Shown here one piece after another: positions 51,851 through 61,095 of a stretch of DNA of 64,000 nt. The position numbers and the translations under genes were made by a program. Origin of the DNA: CAWACP01 sp963832965 (GTDB lineage Bacteria; Acidobacteriota; Terriglobia; Bryobacterales; Bryobacteraceae); contig CAWHVW010000007.1 in the NCBI GenBank assembly GCA_963832965.1, positions 310,001-374,000 of the forward strand, given 5' to 3'. Below the pieces are notes generated by a model. That model was not told the DNA's origin. It was given only the letters and a program-made list of their open reading frames with translations, and did not search any database. Each line of letters opens with the position of its first letter. Position 1 is the first letter of the stretch.

Positions 51851-52458
51851 CAATCTTTCTCTAAAACCTTGGCGCAAAGAGCTCCGCCGAACATGGGCAA
51901 CACGGTGTACAGGACGAACATCACCAACAGCCCCGACAACAACGTGCCCACCATCAGGTTCTGGTCGTCCATCATGTGGATCAACTGATCGACGTTGGGG
52001 TCTTTGCCAATGATGTCCTGACGGAACGTCGTGAGCAGAATCATAGCCGCCGCCAAAAGCACCGTCAGGATGGTAAAGGAGAAGATCCCGGTCATCCATC
52101 CAAGGCGCGCGCCGGCGCGAATGGTGACCGCCTGGCCAGTACGGCGTTTGTACACATAAACCGCGAGGAAACCGGCGGCGACAAAACACACCAGCAGCCG
52201 GATCACCGTGATGATGGGCGGCAGCGGGATCGCCGTGAGCAGGAACGCGATCAACGCCGCCAGGAAGCTCACTCGCACCGCGGTTCGGTTATGGAAGCTG
52301 ATTCCCGACTCATCGGGACTCTTAACGATGGCCGCGGCCACCGGCGCGGGCGCTGGTTCCGGCTCGGGTTCCGGATAGTCGTATTGAGGCTTGCCGCACT
52401 TGTGGCAGAACCGCGCATCCGGCGGAAGCTGCGCTCCGCACGTGCAATACTCAGGCAC
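51850..52458 (-). CDS. Zinc-ribbon membrane protein
   Basis: 202 aa, GTG start. CTCGAQLPPDARFCHKCGKP is a two-CxxC zinc ribbon; a Pro/Glu-rich linker follows, then about four membrane helices (VSFLAALIAFLLTAI, VIRLLVCFVAAGFLAVYVY, FSFTILTVLLAAAMILLTT, LLSGLLVMFVLYTVLPMFGG). Unknown function. First gene of the tightly overlapping minus-strand operon. Confidence 0.8.
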   Translation of the reverse strand: MPEYCTCGAQLPPDARFCHKCGKPQYDYPEPEPEPAPAPVAAAIVKSPDESGISFHNRTAVRVSFLAALIAFLLTAIPLPPIITVIRLLVCFVAAGFLAVYVYKRRTGQAVTIRAGARLGWMTGIFSFTILTVLLAAAMILLTTFRQDIIGKDPNVDQLIHMMDDQNLMVGTLLSGLLVMFVLYTVLPMFGGALCAKVLEKD

Positions 52459-52479
52459 GCTTCCCAGTGTAGCTGACGG

Positions 52480-54489
52480 TCATTTGCGCGTTCCCGCCGC
52501 TTCCACTAATGCGCGCACTCCCGGAGCGATCGTCACCAGCAATTCCGCCCTCGGTTTTGCGGCGTCGTCGATCGCCGTCAGGTGCCGGGCCCGGATGCGG
52601 CCGGGAAGCGCATGCCGGGTTTCGATGGCGCCCAGCGCTTCCAGCCCCGCCCGCGCCAGCACACTCAGATTCTCCGACACCGGGATCAACTCGCGCAGCA
52701 GGAAAGATTGCCCCAGCATGGGCTGCAGCGCGGCGTCATTGTCGCGCCATTCGGTGAGCCAGCGGCGTAATTGCGGACGCGCGGCGGGGTCATGCTTCGC
52801 CCGCGAAGCGAGATCGTTAAACTCCCGCGCCAGATCGCTCTCGGGCGGCACCGCGTCCACCAACCGGTTCAGCGGCGTCTGCTGCATGTACTTGTTGGTC
52901 TCTTCCCGCTTGTATCCCTTCACCGGCTCCACCACGGCCGCCAGCGTTGCCAGCGGGCTCACCAGCCTGTCCCCGGCCAGCCGCTGCAACATTAGCCTGG
53001 GATTCTGGCGATGCAGCAAACCGAACCATTCGAGATCCTGGCTGAAGACATCCAGCCGCCGGTACATGGAGGCCACGTCGCGGACATCGCGCGGCGACCA
53101 GAGCCGCTCCGCGATCGCGCCCATGCGCGGCCAGACGCGCCCATCCAGAATTTCCGGGGTTGCGTATTCCGACCACTCCGCCGCCTCCCCGCCCAGGATG
53201 TGCTTCGCCTCGGCCTCACTCAGGCTGGCGCTATCCTTATCCAGCGGATCCACCGCGTAGTGCGTGGCCGCGGAGTACATCAGATCCAGATACCATCCCG
53301 ATGAGAGCAGCCCGTCGTAACCCATGCGCGCGGCCTGCGCCAGCGACTTCTGCCCGCGCCAGGATTGAATCAGGATATCCTTCGGCAGGCTCGGGTCCAG
53401 AATCTCATCCCATCCTTCCATCCGCTTCCCATGCTTCGAAACGATCGCCTGCACGCGCTGGTTGAAATACGCCTGCAAAGCGGCGTTGTCTTTGATGGCG
53501 TGATCCTGCATCCATTTCTGGATAATCGCGTTGGCCTTCCACTGTTCACCCTGAACCTCATCGCCGCCAATGTGAAAGAAAGCGTCGGGGAACAAGGCGG
53601 TCATCTCGCCGATGAGACCCTCCAGGAAGTCGTACGTATAGTCCTCGGTGGGATTCATGCAGGGCGGGTGAAAGCTCCAGTTGCGTTCGATCTGGTAAGG
53701 GCCGGCGGCGCTGGCCAGTTCGGGATAACCCACCAGCCAGCTTGTGGTGTGGCCGGGCATATCGAATTCGGGCACGATGCGGATGCCGCGGTCCCGCGCA
53801 TACGCGACCAGGCTGCGAATCTGATCCTGCGTGTAAAACAGGCCGTCGGAGCCCATCCCCTGCAGCCTGGGATACACCAGGCTCTCCACGCGGAAGCCCT
53901 GGTCGTCGGAAAGGTGCAGATGCAACACGTTCAGCTTCGCCGCTTCCATTCCGTCGATATTGCGCCGGATCGCGTCCAGCGGCATGAAGTGCCGGGAAAC
54001 GTCGATCATCAAGCCGCGCCAGGGAAACCGCGGCCGGTCTTCAATGGCCACCGCCGGAATGACCCAGCCGTGCTCGCCAGCCTGCAGCAGTTGGAGCAAT
54101 GTCTGCAGCCCGCGCAGAACGCCCAGCGGATTCGCGGCGCTGAGCCGGGCCTGATGGTCGTCCACGGTGAGGGTGTAGCTTTCATCCTCGCCGAGCTGTT
54201 GAACGGCGGCGCCGTCTCCGCGGCAAACAATATCGATTTCGCCGGAATCGGCGGGAAAGGACGGCTCGAAGGGAACACCGGTCCGACGGCGCAGTTGCGC
54301 GACGAACCGTTCCACCGCGCCGTTCACTCGCCGATCCCCGCCGTGTACGGAGATGGTCAGCGACGCTTCCAGCGCCAGCGCGCCTTCCCCCGCGGTCACC
54401 TGGGCGGGCCACGGCATCAGGTTGAGATCGGCGGCCACGCACGGCAGGATTGTCGCCAGCGCCATTAACACGGCTTCCTTGAGCTTCAT
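52480..54489 (-). CDS. Beta-N-acetylhexosaminidase (GH20)
   Basis: 669 aa from ATG 54489, overlapping the upstream gene as ATGA. Signal-like N-terminus (KEAVLMALATILPCVAA). GH20b domain ~20-150, catalytic barrel from PRFPWRGLMIDVSRHFMPL with the Asp310-Glu311 pair in FFHIGGDEVQG. It releases terminal GlcNAc/GalNAc from chitin fragments or glycoproteins, using the substrate acetamido group. The C-terminal extension (~520-669) is helical. Confidence 0.93.
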   Translation of the reverse strand: MKLKEAVLMALATILPCVAADLNLMPWPAQVTAGEGALALEASLTISVHGGDRRVNGAVERFVAQLRRRTGVPFEPSFPADSGEIDIVCRGDGAAVQQLGEDESYTLTVDDHQARLSAANPLGVLRGLQTLLQLLQAGEHGWVIPAVAIEDRPRFPWRGLMIDVSRHFMPLDAIRRNIDGMEAAKLNVLHLHLSDDQGFRVESLVYPRLQGMGSDGLFYTQDQIRSLVAYARDRGIRIVPEFDMPGHTTSWLVGYPELASAAGPYQIERNWSFHPPCMNPTEDYTYDFLEGLIGEMTALFPDAFFHIGGDEVQGEQWKANAIIQKWMQDHAIKDNAALQAYFNQRVQAIVSKHGKRMEGWDEILDPSLPKDILIQSWRGQKSLAQAARMGYDGLLSSGWYLDLMYSAATHYAVDPLDKDSASLSEAEAKHILGGEAAEWSEYATPEILDGRVWPRMGAIAERLWSPRDVRDVASMYRRLDVFSQDLEWFGLLHRQNPRLMLQRLAGDRLVSPLATLAAVVEPVKGYKREETNKYMQQTPLNRLVDAVPPESDLAREFNDLASRAKHDPAARPQLRRWLTEWRDNDAALQPMLGQSFLLRELIPVSENLSVLARAGLEALGAIETRHALPGRIRARHLTAIDDAAKPRAELLVTIAPGVRALVEAAGTRK

Positions 54490-54986
54490 TTGTGTGCGAA
54501 GTTTTCCGGTTCGAAGAACGAGAGCGGATCGAGAGAAGTGATTCGCCAGTGCTTGCCCTGCTTCTCCACGCGGCAATGAATCACTTCCCGGCGGCGAATC
54601 ACCGGAGCGGTTTCGTCGAGGTTGCGGATCTCCATATACCAGTCGAGCTCCAGGCTGCGTTTCGTTTCGTCGCCGTCGTCATGCACCGGCTCCACCGACG
54701 ACATGATGTTACCCTGCGCCAGCAGCGCGGGAATGGCCTCGGCCAGGTGATCGTAACCGGGCATCGCCTTGTCCAGCGCCTTGAGAAAACCCGGCGCGTT
54801 GTTGTCGCTCAGCGCGGCCGCCATGGACGCCACCAGATCCACCACATCAGCATGAGTGTCCGCGCGCGCTCCCACCACGAGCAGCAAAAGCAAGAGTTTA
54901 GCCGCCGATGAACGCCGATGAACGCCGATACGACAGTTCTCTTTCCGTCTTATCGGCGTTGATCTGCGTTCATCGGCGGCTAACAA
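54486..54986 (-). CDS. Secreted hypothetical protein, start in a repeat
   Basis: Up to 166 aa. The first ~28 residues of the longest frame are encoded by a dispersed repeat and are probably not original. AAKLLLLLLVVGARADTHAD looks like a signal peptide whose true start (perhaps TTG/CTG near 54900) is unclear. The mature part (VVDLVASMAAALSDNNAPGFLKAL, YDHLAEAIPALLAQ, WYMEIRNLDETAPVIRRREVIHC) resembles an NTF2/SnoaL-like fold. Coupled to the GH20 gene by ATGA. Confidence 0.65.
   Translation of the reverse strand: MLAADERRSTPIRRKENCRIGVHRRSSAAKLLLLLLVVGARADTHADVVDLVASMAAALSDNNAPGFLKALDKAMPGYDHLAEAIPALLAQGNIMSSVEPVHDDGDETKRSLELDWYMEIRNLDETAPVIRRREVIHCRVEKQGKHWRITSLDPLSFFEPENFAHK
54899..54983. 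repeat. GCCGCCGATGAACGCCGATG long hairpin, copy 4
   Basis: A left arm beginning TTAGCCGCCGATGAACGC pairs with a right arm ending GCGTTCATCGGCGGCTAA over about 38 bp with three mismatches and a loop of ~10 nt. Related in words to the CCACGAATG copies. It covers the 5' end of the neighbouring gene. Confidence 0.85.
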
Positions 54987-55057
54987 TGCACCTCTCCGTA
55001 GTCATCGCTCAGCGCGGCAGAAATCGGCCGCGGGATGAAATCCTGACCCACGGCAGC

Positions 55058-55099
55058 CCGTCTTATCGGCGTTGATCCGCGTTCATCGGCGGCTAACAA
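55058..55099. repeat. Right-arm repeat, copy 5
   Basis: CGTCTTATCGGCGTTGATCC then GCGTTCATCGGCGGCTAA repeats the right arm of 54899-54983 nearly exactly, 8 bp before the argJ stop. A solo arm, so duplication or deletion of arms has occurred. Confidence 0.85.
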
Positions 55100-55106
55100 G
55101 GTTTGC

Positions 55107-56285
55107 CTACGTGCGATAGCTCGCATTGATCTCAATGTACTTCTCCGTGAGGTCGCACGTCAGAAAGCGCGCCTCCCCGCGGCCATGCCCGCCAATGACG
55201 AACCGCACCGCGCACTCCGGCTCGTCCAGCTTCCGCTTCAATTCCTGTTCGGAGAAGTCTGCAGCCAGGCCATCCCGGCACACCGCCGTGCCCTGCATCC
55301 AGATATCCACCCGCTCCGGTTCGAAAGCCACGCCGGAGTTTCCCGCCGCCGACAGAATCCTGCCCCAGTTGGGATCCGAGCCCGCGATGGCCGTCTTGAA
55401 GAGGGGTGAATTTGCGATAGACCGCGCGATCCGCACCGCCGCATCATCGTCCGCCGCGCCGGTCACCTCGATGCGAATCAATTTGCGCGCGCCCTCGCCA
55501 TCGCGGACAATCTGCTCGGCCAGGCTCTCCGCCACCGCGTCGAGAGCGTGCTGAAAGCGTGCGCGGCCCTCGCCCTCGGGCTGAAGACCGGAAGCCCCGT
55601 TGGCGAGCAGCGCCAAAGTGTCGTTGGTGGAAGTATCCCCGTCCACGGAAATGCGGTTGTAGCTGCGCGCCGCCGCCTCCGCGAGCATGGCTTTGAGATC
55701 CACGGGAGCGATCACTGCGTCGGTGAGCAGAAAACCCAGAGTGGTGGCCATGTTCGGCTGAATCATGCCGGAGCCTTTGGTCATACCGGCGATGGAGACC
55801 ACCTTCCCATCGATCTCCAGGGCCGCGCTGGCCGTCTTCATGCGCGTGTCGGTGGTCAGGATGGCGCAAGCGGCATCCTGGAACCGATCGGGCGATAACG
55901 CGGCTACCAGTTCGGGCAGCTTCGCGGTAATCAGCGAACCATCCATTTCCACGCCGATAACGCCGGTGGACGCCGGGAAAATTTGCTCCGGCGCCACGCC
56001 CAGTTCCGCCGCCGCCGCCGCACAACAGGCCTCGGCGACAGCATCGCCGGTACGCGTGGCGCAATTCGCGTTGCCGGCGTTCACCAGCAGAGCGCGAACC
56101 GTTCCGTGCGATTTCGCCAGATGGGCGCGAGCCACTCTCACCGGTGCGGCCTGCACTCGGTTCTGCGTGAACACGGCCGCCGCCGGCGCGCTCGATTCGG
56201 AAACAATCAGCGCCAGATCGTCGCGCGCATCTTTGCGAATGCCCGCATACAGGGCGGAATAGCGATAACCGGCCGGCAGATTCAA
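55107..56285 (-). CDS. argJ: Bifunctional ornithine acetyltransferase/N-acetylglutamate synthase
   Basis: 392 aa, TTG start overlapping the fmt stop. Self-cleavage and nucleophile Thr181 in GMIQPNMATTLGFLLTDA (MATxLxFLLTD type). Other motifs: LLVNAGNANCATRTGDA, TTDTRMKTA and SDPNWGRILSAAGNSG. It transfers acetyl from N-acetylornithine to glutamate, recycling the acetyl group in arginine synthesis. Other arg genes are absent. Followed by dispersed repeats. Confidence 0.95.
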   Translation of the reverse strand: MNLPAGYRYSALYAGIRKDARDDLALIVSESSAPAAAVFTQNRVQAAPVRVARAHLAKSHGTVRALLVNAGNANCATRTGDAVAEACCAAAAAELGVAPEQIFPASTGVIGVEMDGSLITAKLPELVAALSPDRFQDAACAILTTDTRMKTASAALEIDGKVVSIAGMTKGSGMIQPNMATTLGFLLTDAVIAPVDLKAMLAEAAARSYNRISVDGDTSTNDTLALLANGASGLQPEGEGRARFQHALDAVAESLAEQIVRDGEGARKLIRIEVTGAADDDAAVRIARSIANSPLFKTAIAGSDPNWGRILSAAGNSGVAFEPERVDIWMQGTAVCRDGLAADFSEQELKRKLDEPECAVRFVIGGHGRGEARFLTCDLTEKYIEINASYRT

Positions 56286-57220
56286 GATGCCATCACTCCC
56301 AGGATGTCATTGTCGCCCGAATGCAGTCCGTTCCGAAAGGCGTCGCCGCTCATTCGTTTGCGGCCTTCCTGCTGCACTTCCAGCAATTCCAGGCGGGTTC
56401 CCGCGCCGCATTGCACCAGCAGCCGCTTGCGCTCCCGCACCAGCGCGCCACGGACGCCATCGCCGGCATCGCCGGGCCGCGCCTTCCAGATGTGAAACAC
56501 CTGACCGCGAAACCATGTCCACGCTCCCGGCCACGGCAGAAACCCGCGCGCGCGATTGGCGATGGCCGTTGCCGGCGCGTTCCAGTCCACCAGCCCATCG
56601 TCCTTCTTCAGGATAGGCGCGAGCGTTGCCTCTTCGTCGTTCTGCGGAACGGGCCGCGCCGTACCTGCTTCCAGCGCGTCGAGCGTCTCCACCAGCAACT
56701 CAGCGCCCGCGAACGAGAGCCGCGCGCCCAACTCGAGCGCGTCTTCCTCCGGGCTGATCGCGGTTTCATACCGGGACAGCATGTCTCCCGTGTCAAGGCC
56801 GGCATTGATGCGCATGGTGGTGACGCCCGTCACCGTGTCGCCGTTGGCAATGGCCCACTGCACCGGTGCGGCGCCGCGATACTTCGGCAGCAGCGAGGCG
56901 TGCACGTTGATGATTCCGTAACGGGGAAGATCGATGATCGATTGCGGGATGATCTGCCCGTAGCCCACCACCACCATGGCGTCCGCGTCCAGCGCGCGCA
57001 GCAACTCCACCACTTCGGGACGCCGTACGCGCTCCGGCTGGTACAGGCCCAGCCCCAGGCGCAACGCCGCTTCTTTCACCGGGGACGGGGCCGGATGGCC
57101 TCCACGGCCTTTGGGACGGTCCGGCTGGGTCAGCACCAGCAGAACCTGGCGTCCCGCCAGCACCAGGCGCTCCAGCGTGGGAACCGCGAATTCCGGCGTG
57201 CCCATGAACACGATGCGCAT
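56282..57220 (-). CDS. fmt: Methionyl-tRNA formyltransferase
   Basis: 312 aa. RIVFMGTPEFAVPTL at the start, VVGYGQIIPQSIIDLPRYGIINVHASLLPKYRGAAPVQWAI with the active-site Asn/His, and TGVTTMRINAGLDTGDML. It formylates initiator Met-tRNA. It lies directly downstream of def (9 bp gap), the usual fmt/def pairing, and overlaps argJ by 4 bp. Confidence 0.97.
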   Translation of the reverse strand: MRIVFMGTPEFAVPTLERLVLAGRQVLLVLTQPDRPKGRGGHPAPSPVKEAALRLGLGLYQPERVRRPEVVELLRALDADAMVVVGYGQIIPQSIIDLPRYGIINVHASLLPKYRGAAPVQWAIANGDTVTGVTTMRINAGLDTGDMLSRYETAISPEEDALELGARLSFAGAELLVETLDALEAGTARPVPQNDEEATLAPILKKDDGLVDWNAPATAIANRARGFLPWPGAWTWFRGQVFHIWKARPGDAGDGVRGALVRERKRLLVQCGAGTRLELLEVQQEGRKRMSGDAFRNGLHSGDNDILGVMAS

Positions 57221-57229
57221 GGCGCCACG

Positions 57230-57742
57230 CTACCAGTCGCCGGCCTTTTGCAGCTTCCTCACGCGGCGCCGGATCAGATCGCGCTTCAGCGCGCTCACGC
57301 GATGGATATACAGCTTCCCGCGCAGGTGATCCGTCTCATGCAGGAACGCGCGCGCCAGCAGGCCCTCGCCGGTTTTTTCGAACCACTCGCCCTTCGCATC
57401 CTGCGCGCGAATGGTGACTTTCATCGGGCATGACACCTGCTCGCGAAATCCAGGCAGGCTGAGGCACCCCTCTTCGCCGTACTGCAGCCCTTCCCGGCCC
57501 ACGATCTCCGGGTTGATCAGCACCAGCTTCTCGCCTTCCTCCTGCCCCGCCGCGGTGTCGATCACCGCCACCCGCTTCGCAATGCCGATTTGCGGCGCCG
57601 CCAGGCCCACGCCGCGCGCCGCGTACATGGATTCGAACATGTCCTCCACCAGCTTGTGCAGCTCAGGGGTGTCAAATTCCTGCACTGCGTCAGATTCGGA
57701 CTCCAGCACCGGATCGCCCAGTTTCACAATCGGATAAACCAT
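57230..57742 (-). CDS. def: Peptide deformylase
   Basis: 170 aa. Three motifs intact: GVGLAAPQ (~44-51), EEGCLSLPG with Cys93, and HETDH with His135/Glu136/His139. It removes the N-formyl group from nascent proteins using Fe2+ or another metal. Its ATG shares one base with the aroC stop (TGATG), so it is translationally linked. Confidence 0.97.
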   Translation of the reverse strand: MVYPIVKLGDPVLESESDAVQEFDTPELHKLVEDMFESMYAARGVGLAAPQIGIAKRVAVIDTAAGQEEGEKLVLINPEIVGREGLQYGEEGCLSLPGFREQVSCPMKVTIRAQDAKGEWFEKTGEGLLARAFLHETDHLRGKLYIHRVSALKRDLIRRRVRKLQKAGDW

Positions 57743-58914
57743 CAGTAATTCTTCACCTGCTCCATATATCCCGCGAAATTCCGCTTCGTTTCGCCGAGGG
57801 AATCCCCTCCGAATTTTTCGAGGAACGCCTGCGCCAGCACCAGCGCCACCATAGCCTCGCCAATCACGCCCGCCGCCGGCACCACGGCCACATCGCTGCG
57901 TTCATAGGCGGCCAGCGCGGGCTCCCGCGTTTCCAGATCCACGGATTCCAGCGGACGCCGCAGCGTCGAAATCGGCTTGAGAAAGCCGCGCACCAGAAGA
58001 TCCTGGCCGTTGGTGATGCCGCCTTCGAGGCCACCCGCCCGGTTCGCTCCCCGCGTGAACCGCCGCTCCTCGCGTTGGTATTGAATGGTGTCCTGCACCT
58101 TCGAACCGAACGCCGCCGATCCCTCTTCCGCCAGCCCGATCTCCACGCCCTTCACCGCCTGCATGGACACAATGGCCTGCGCCAGGCGCCCATCCAGCCG
58201 CGTGTCCCACGCAATGTGCGCTCCCAGGCCGGGTGGCACGTTGTGCGCCACCACTTCAAACACTCCGCCTACGGTGTCGCCGGTGCGATAGGCTTCGTCC
58301 ACCACGGCTTTCATGCGCTGCTCGGCCTCGGCGTCGACGCAGCCCAGCAACACCTCCTCCCGGCGGCTCAGTTCCACAATCTCGTCCCAGCCCGCCGCGC
58401 GCTCCAGCCGAGCGGTGCCCACCTGAATCACGTGGCTGAGCACGTCAATATCGAACTGCCCCAGGAACTGTTTCGCCAGAGCGCCCACCGCCACCCGCGC
58501 CGCGGTTTCGCGCGCGCTGGCCCGCTCCAGTATGTAGCGCGCGTCGTCGAAGTTGTATTTGATAACGCCGGCCAGGTCCGCGTGGCCCGGGCGCGGGCGC
58601 GTCACCCGCTTGCGCTTGTCGTCGGCCCCCTCGCTGTCCTCCACGGGGAGGGCCTCGGTCCAATTTTTCCAGTCGCGGTTGCGGACGATGACCGCCACCG
58701 GCGAGCCAATGGTCTTCGAATGGCGGACACCGGCCACGATTTCCGCGGTATCGGTCTCGATTTTCATCCGGCCGCCGCGTCCGAATCCCTGCTGCCTGCG
58801 CCACAATTCGCGATTGACCGCTTCCAGCGACACGGGCACCCCGGCGGGCAGGCCCGTCAGCGTGGCAACCAGACACTCTCCATGGGACTCGCCGGCCGTC
58901 TCGAATCGCAGCAT
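57742..58914 (-). CDS. aroC: Chorismate synthase
   Basis: 390 aa. LRFETAGESHGECLVATLTGLPAGV at the start, GRGGRMKIETDTAEIVAGVRHSKTIGSPV, RPGHADLAGVIKYNFDDARYILERASARETAARVA, and ANRAGGLEGGITNGQDL, the three AroC signatures. It converts EPSP to chorismate with reduced FMN. First gene of aroC-def-fmt-argJ. Divergent from the histidine kinase gene. Confidence 0.97.
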   Translation of the reverse strand: MLRFETAGESHGECLVATLTGLPAGVPVSLEAVNRELWRRQQGFGRGGRMKIETDTAEIVAGVRHSKTIGSPVAVIVRNRDWKNWTEALPVEDSEGADDKRKRVTRPRPGHADLAGVIKYNFDDARYILERASARETAARVAVGALAKQFLGQFDIDVLSHVIQVGTARLERAAGWDEIVELSRREEVLLGCVDAEAEQRMKAVVDEAYRTGDTVGGVFEVVAHNVPPGLGAHIAWDTRLDGRLAQAIVSMQAVKGVEIGLAEEGSAAFGSKVQDTIQYQREERRFTRGANRAGGLEGGITNGQDLLVRGFLKPISTLRRPLESVDLETREPALAAYERSDVAVVPAAGVIGEAMVALVLAQAFLEKFGGDSLGETKRNFAGYMEQVKNY

Positions 58915-58976
58915 CGTGGGGAAACAACCATGTTAACAGGGGGACTCGCCAGGCTAAGATACCTGCAAGGCTGAAA

Positions 58977-59993
58977 ATGCTTCTCGACCGGTCAGATCCG
59001 CTGGCCCGTATCCTCGACCTCGCCGACGACGCCATCATCTCGGTCGACACCGGACATCGCATCATGTTGTTCAATCACGGGGCGGAGCGCATGTTCGGAT
59101 ATACCGCACAAGAGGTCAAGGGGAAGCCGCTCGATATCCTGCTCCCGGCCAGTCTCGGGGAAATCCATCGCCAGCATATCCACGAGTTCGACAAATCCGC
59201 CGTGACATCGCGCCGCATGGGCGAACGCAGCGTGATCCACGGGCGGCGCCGCGACGGCAGCGAATTTCCGGCGGAGGCCTCCATCTCCAAGGTGGAAGCG
59301 AACGGCCAGACCATGTTCACGGTGATCATGCGCGATGTGACCCGGCGCACTCAGGCAGAGGAACAACTCAAAGCGTCGGTGCGGGAAAAGGAAGCGCTGC
59401 TCAAGGAGATCCATCATCGCGTCAAGAACAACCTGCAGGTCATCTCCAGCCTGCTGTCGTTGCAGGCGCGCGCCGTTGCCGACGAGACTACCAGGAAGAA
59501 GTTTCACGAAAGCCGCGATCGCATTCAGTCCATGGCTCTCCTGCACGAAAGTCTTTACCAGTCCGACAGCCTGGCGTGGATCGACTTCCCCGAATACATC
59601 AGACAGCTTGCCGACCACCTGTTCCGGTCCTACGGCGTGACCGCGGAACGCATCCGCCTGCGCACGGATCTGGACCGCCTGTTCCTGAACATGGATACCG
59701 CCGTGCCCTGCGGGCTGATCATTAATGAGATCATCTCGAATTCGCTGAAGTACGCGTTCCCCGAAGGACGCGAGGGCGAGATTCACGTGGAGCTGCGGGA
59801 GGGCGAGGATGGCAACGCCAGACTCTCGGTGGCCGACAACGGCATCGGTCTGGACCCTGGCTTTGACTGGGTAAACGCGCGATCCCTGGGCCTGCGTCTG
59901 GTGCGCACGCTCGCCCAACAACTGGATGCGAAGCTGGACGTCGGCCCCGGCCCCGGAACCAGCTTCCAGCTCACCTTCCGCCCCGCGGCCTGA
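58977..59993 (+). CDS. PAS sensor histidine kinase (HisKA_2 type)
   Basis: 338 aa. PAS domain ~8-128 (ILDLADDAIISVDTGHRIMLFNHGAERMFGYTAQEV, VIMRDVTRRTQAEEQL). The HisKA_2 motif EIHHRVKNNLQVISSLLSLQA contains the phospho-His. HATPase: GLIINEIISNSLKYAFPEG (N box), SVADNGIGLDPG, SLGLRLVRTLAQQL and GPGTSFQLTF. No transmembrane segment, so a soluble sensor. No response regulator is adjacent; an orphan. Confidence 0.93.
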   Translation: MLLDRSDPLARILDLADDAIISVDTGHRIMLFNHGAERMFGYTAQEVKGKPLDILLPASLGEIHRQHIHEFDKSAVTSRRMGERSVIHGRRRDGSEFPAEASISKVEANGQTMFTVIMRDVTRRTQAEEQLKASVREKEALLKEIHHRVKNNLQVISSLLSLQARAVADETTRKKFHESRDRIQSMALLHESLYQSDSLAWIDFPEYIRQLADHLFRSYGVTAERIRLRTDLDRLFLNMDTAVPCGLIINEIISNSLKYAFPEGREGEIHVELREGEDGNARLSVADNGIGLDPGFDWVNARSLGLRLVRTLAQQLDAKLDVGPGPGTSFQLTFRPAA

Positions 59994-60025
59994 CCGGATT
60001 CCAAAATCAGCCGCCGTCGCGCGCC

Positions 60026-60967
60026 CTACGCCACGGCCCGGTCCGCGTCCGCGAACAAATCCCTCTGCACGGCATGATCGCAATGAAACTGTGCCAAAGC
60101 CCTCGGGTAGCGTCGAATCAGCTCGCCGGGAGCGTTGCGCCGGCCATCGCCCAGCAGCGCGGCCATCTGCAGCGCATTCACCACGGACTTTCCACCCGCG
60201 TCGTTATTCGCCACAACGAACGTATGCGTGGCCAGATGGGAAATCTCGTCAATCCGCTGTTTCCACGCCGCCAGCTCGTCCGCCGAATACAGATAATCGT
60301 GACGGGCCACCGGCCTCCGCGCCGCTGTGCCTTCATCGCCGCGTCCGAATTCCTGCTCCCAGTCGTTGGGGTTGCGCCCGTGCAGCCGGACATACCCGAC
60401 CGCGGACGTGAGCAGCGCCGTGGGCGGCATGGCCTTCGTATAGGCGGCCTGATCGATGTTGCAAAATCCCAGATGATTGTCGATGAGCGTTCCGAGAGCC
60501 TCTTCCCTCATCCAGCTCGCGTGGCGCATCTCCACCACCAGCGGGAACTCATGGAACCAGCGCCGCAGGCGCACCACGAAGTCGCGGTTCTCTTCCGTGA
60601 ACCGGAACGTCCACGGAAACTGCATCAGCACGCAGCCCAGTTTCCGCGCGCGGTGCAACGGCCGGATTCCTTCCTTGAACAGGCCGATCTCAGTGGGGTC
60701 CAGCGTGCGCTCGTGTGTAAACCGGCGGCCGAGCTTCACGGTGAACAGGAAGCGCGGGTTGGCGGCCACCTGGGCCATCCACAGCCGGGCGACCTCAGGC
60801 CGGATAGGCTGGTAGAACGTGCGGTTCACTTCGCATACATCGAAGAAGTGGGAAAGGAACTCCAGCGGGCGGAACTGGCTGTTTGCGCCGCGCGGGTAGA
60901 CAACGCCGTTCCAGCCGGGATACGCCCAGCCGGCGGGACCGCAACGGAGAGTGGGGGGAAGTGGCAT
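60026..60967 (-). CDS. DUF72 family protein (YecE-like)
   Basis: 313 aa. LRCGPAGWAYPGWNGVVYP at the N-terminus, EVNRTFYQPIRPEV, FLFTVKLGRRFTHER, LGCVLMQFPWTFRFTEENR, VVEMRHASW and VGYVRLHGRN plus a late THTFVVANNDAGGKSVVNAL match the DUF72 TIM-barrel. Function unknown; soluble. Convergent with the kinase gene by 32 bp. Confidence 0.88.
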   Translation of the reverse strand: MPLPPTLRCGPAGWAYPGWNGVVYPRGANSQFRPLEFLSHFFDVCEVNRTFYQPIRPEVARLWMAQVAANPRFLFTVKLGRRFTHERTLDPTEIGLFKEGIRPLHRARKLGCVLMQFPWTFRFTEENRDFVVRLRRWFHEFPLVVEMRHASWMREEALGTLIDNHLGFCNIDQAAYTKAMPPTALLTSAVGYVRLHGRNPNDWEQEFGRGDEGTAARRPVARHDYLYSADELAAWKQRIDEISHLATHTFVVANNDAGGKSVVNALQMAALLGDGRRNAPGELIRRYPRALAQFHCDHAVQRDLFADADRAVA

Positions 60968-61095
60968 GGCGGGCTACCTCGATTCGCCTTTTATTCGCTA
61001 TCAGAATACACCTCTTCGCGGCCCTCTGTCAAACATTTTATTCGCCCCATGTTCGCCAGCCAGTAGTGGCCCGGGCTGTGGGTTGCCCTCTCACG

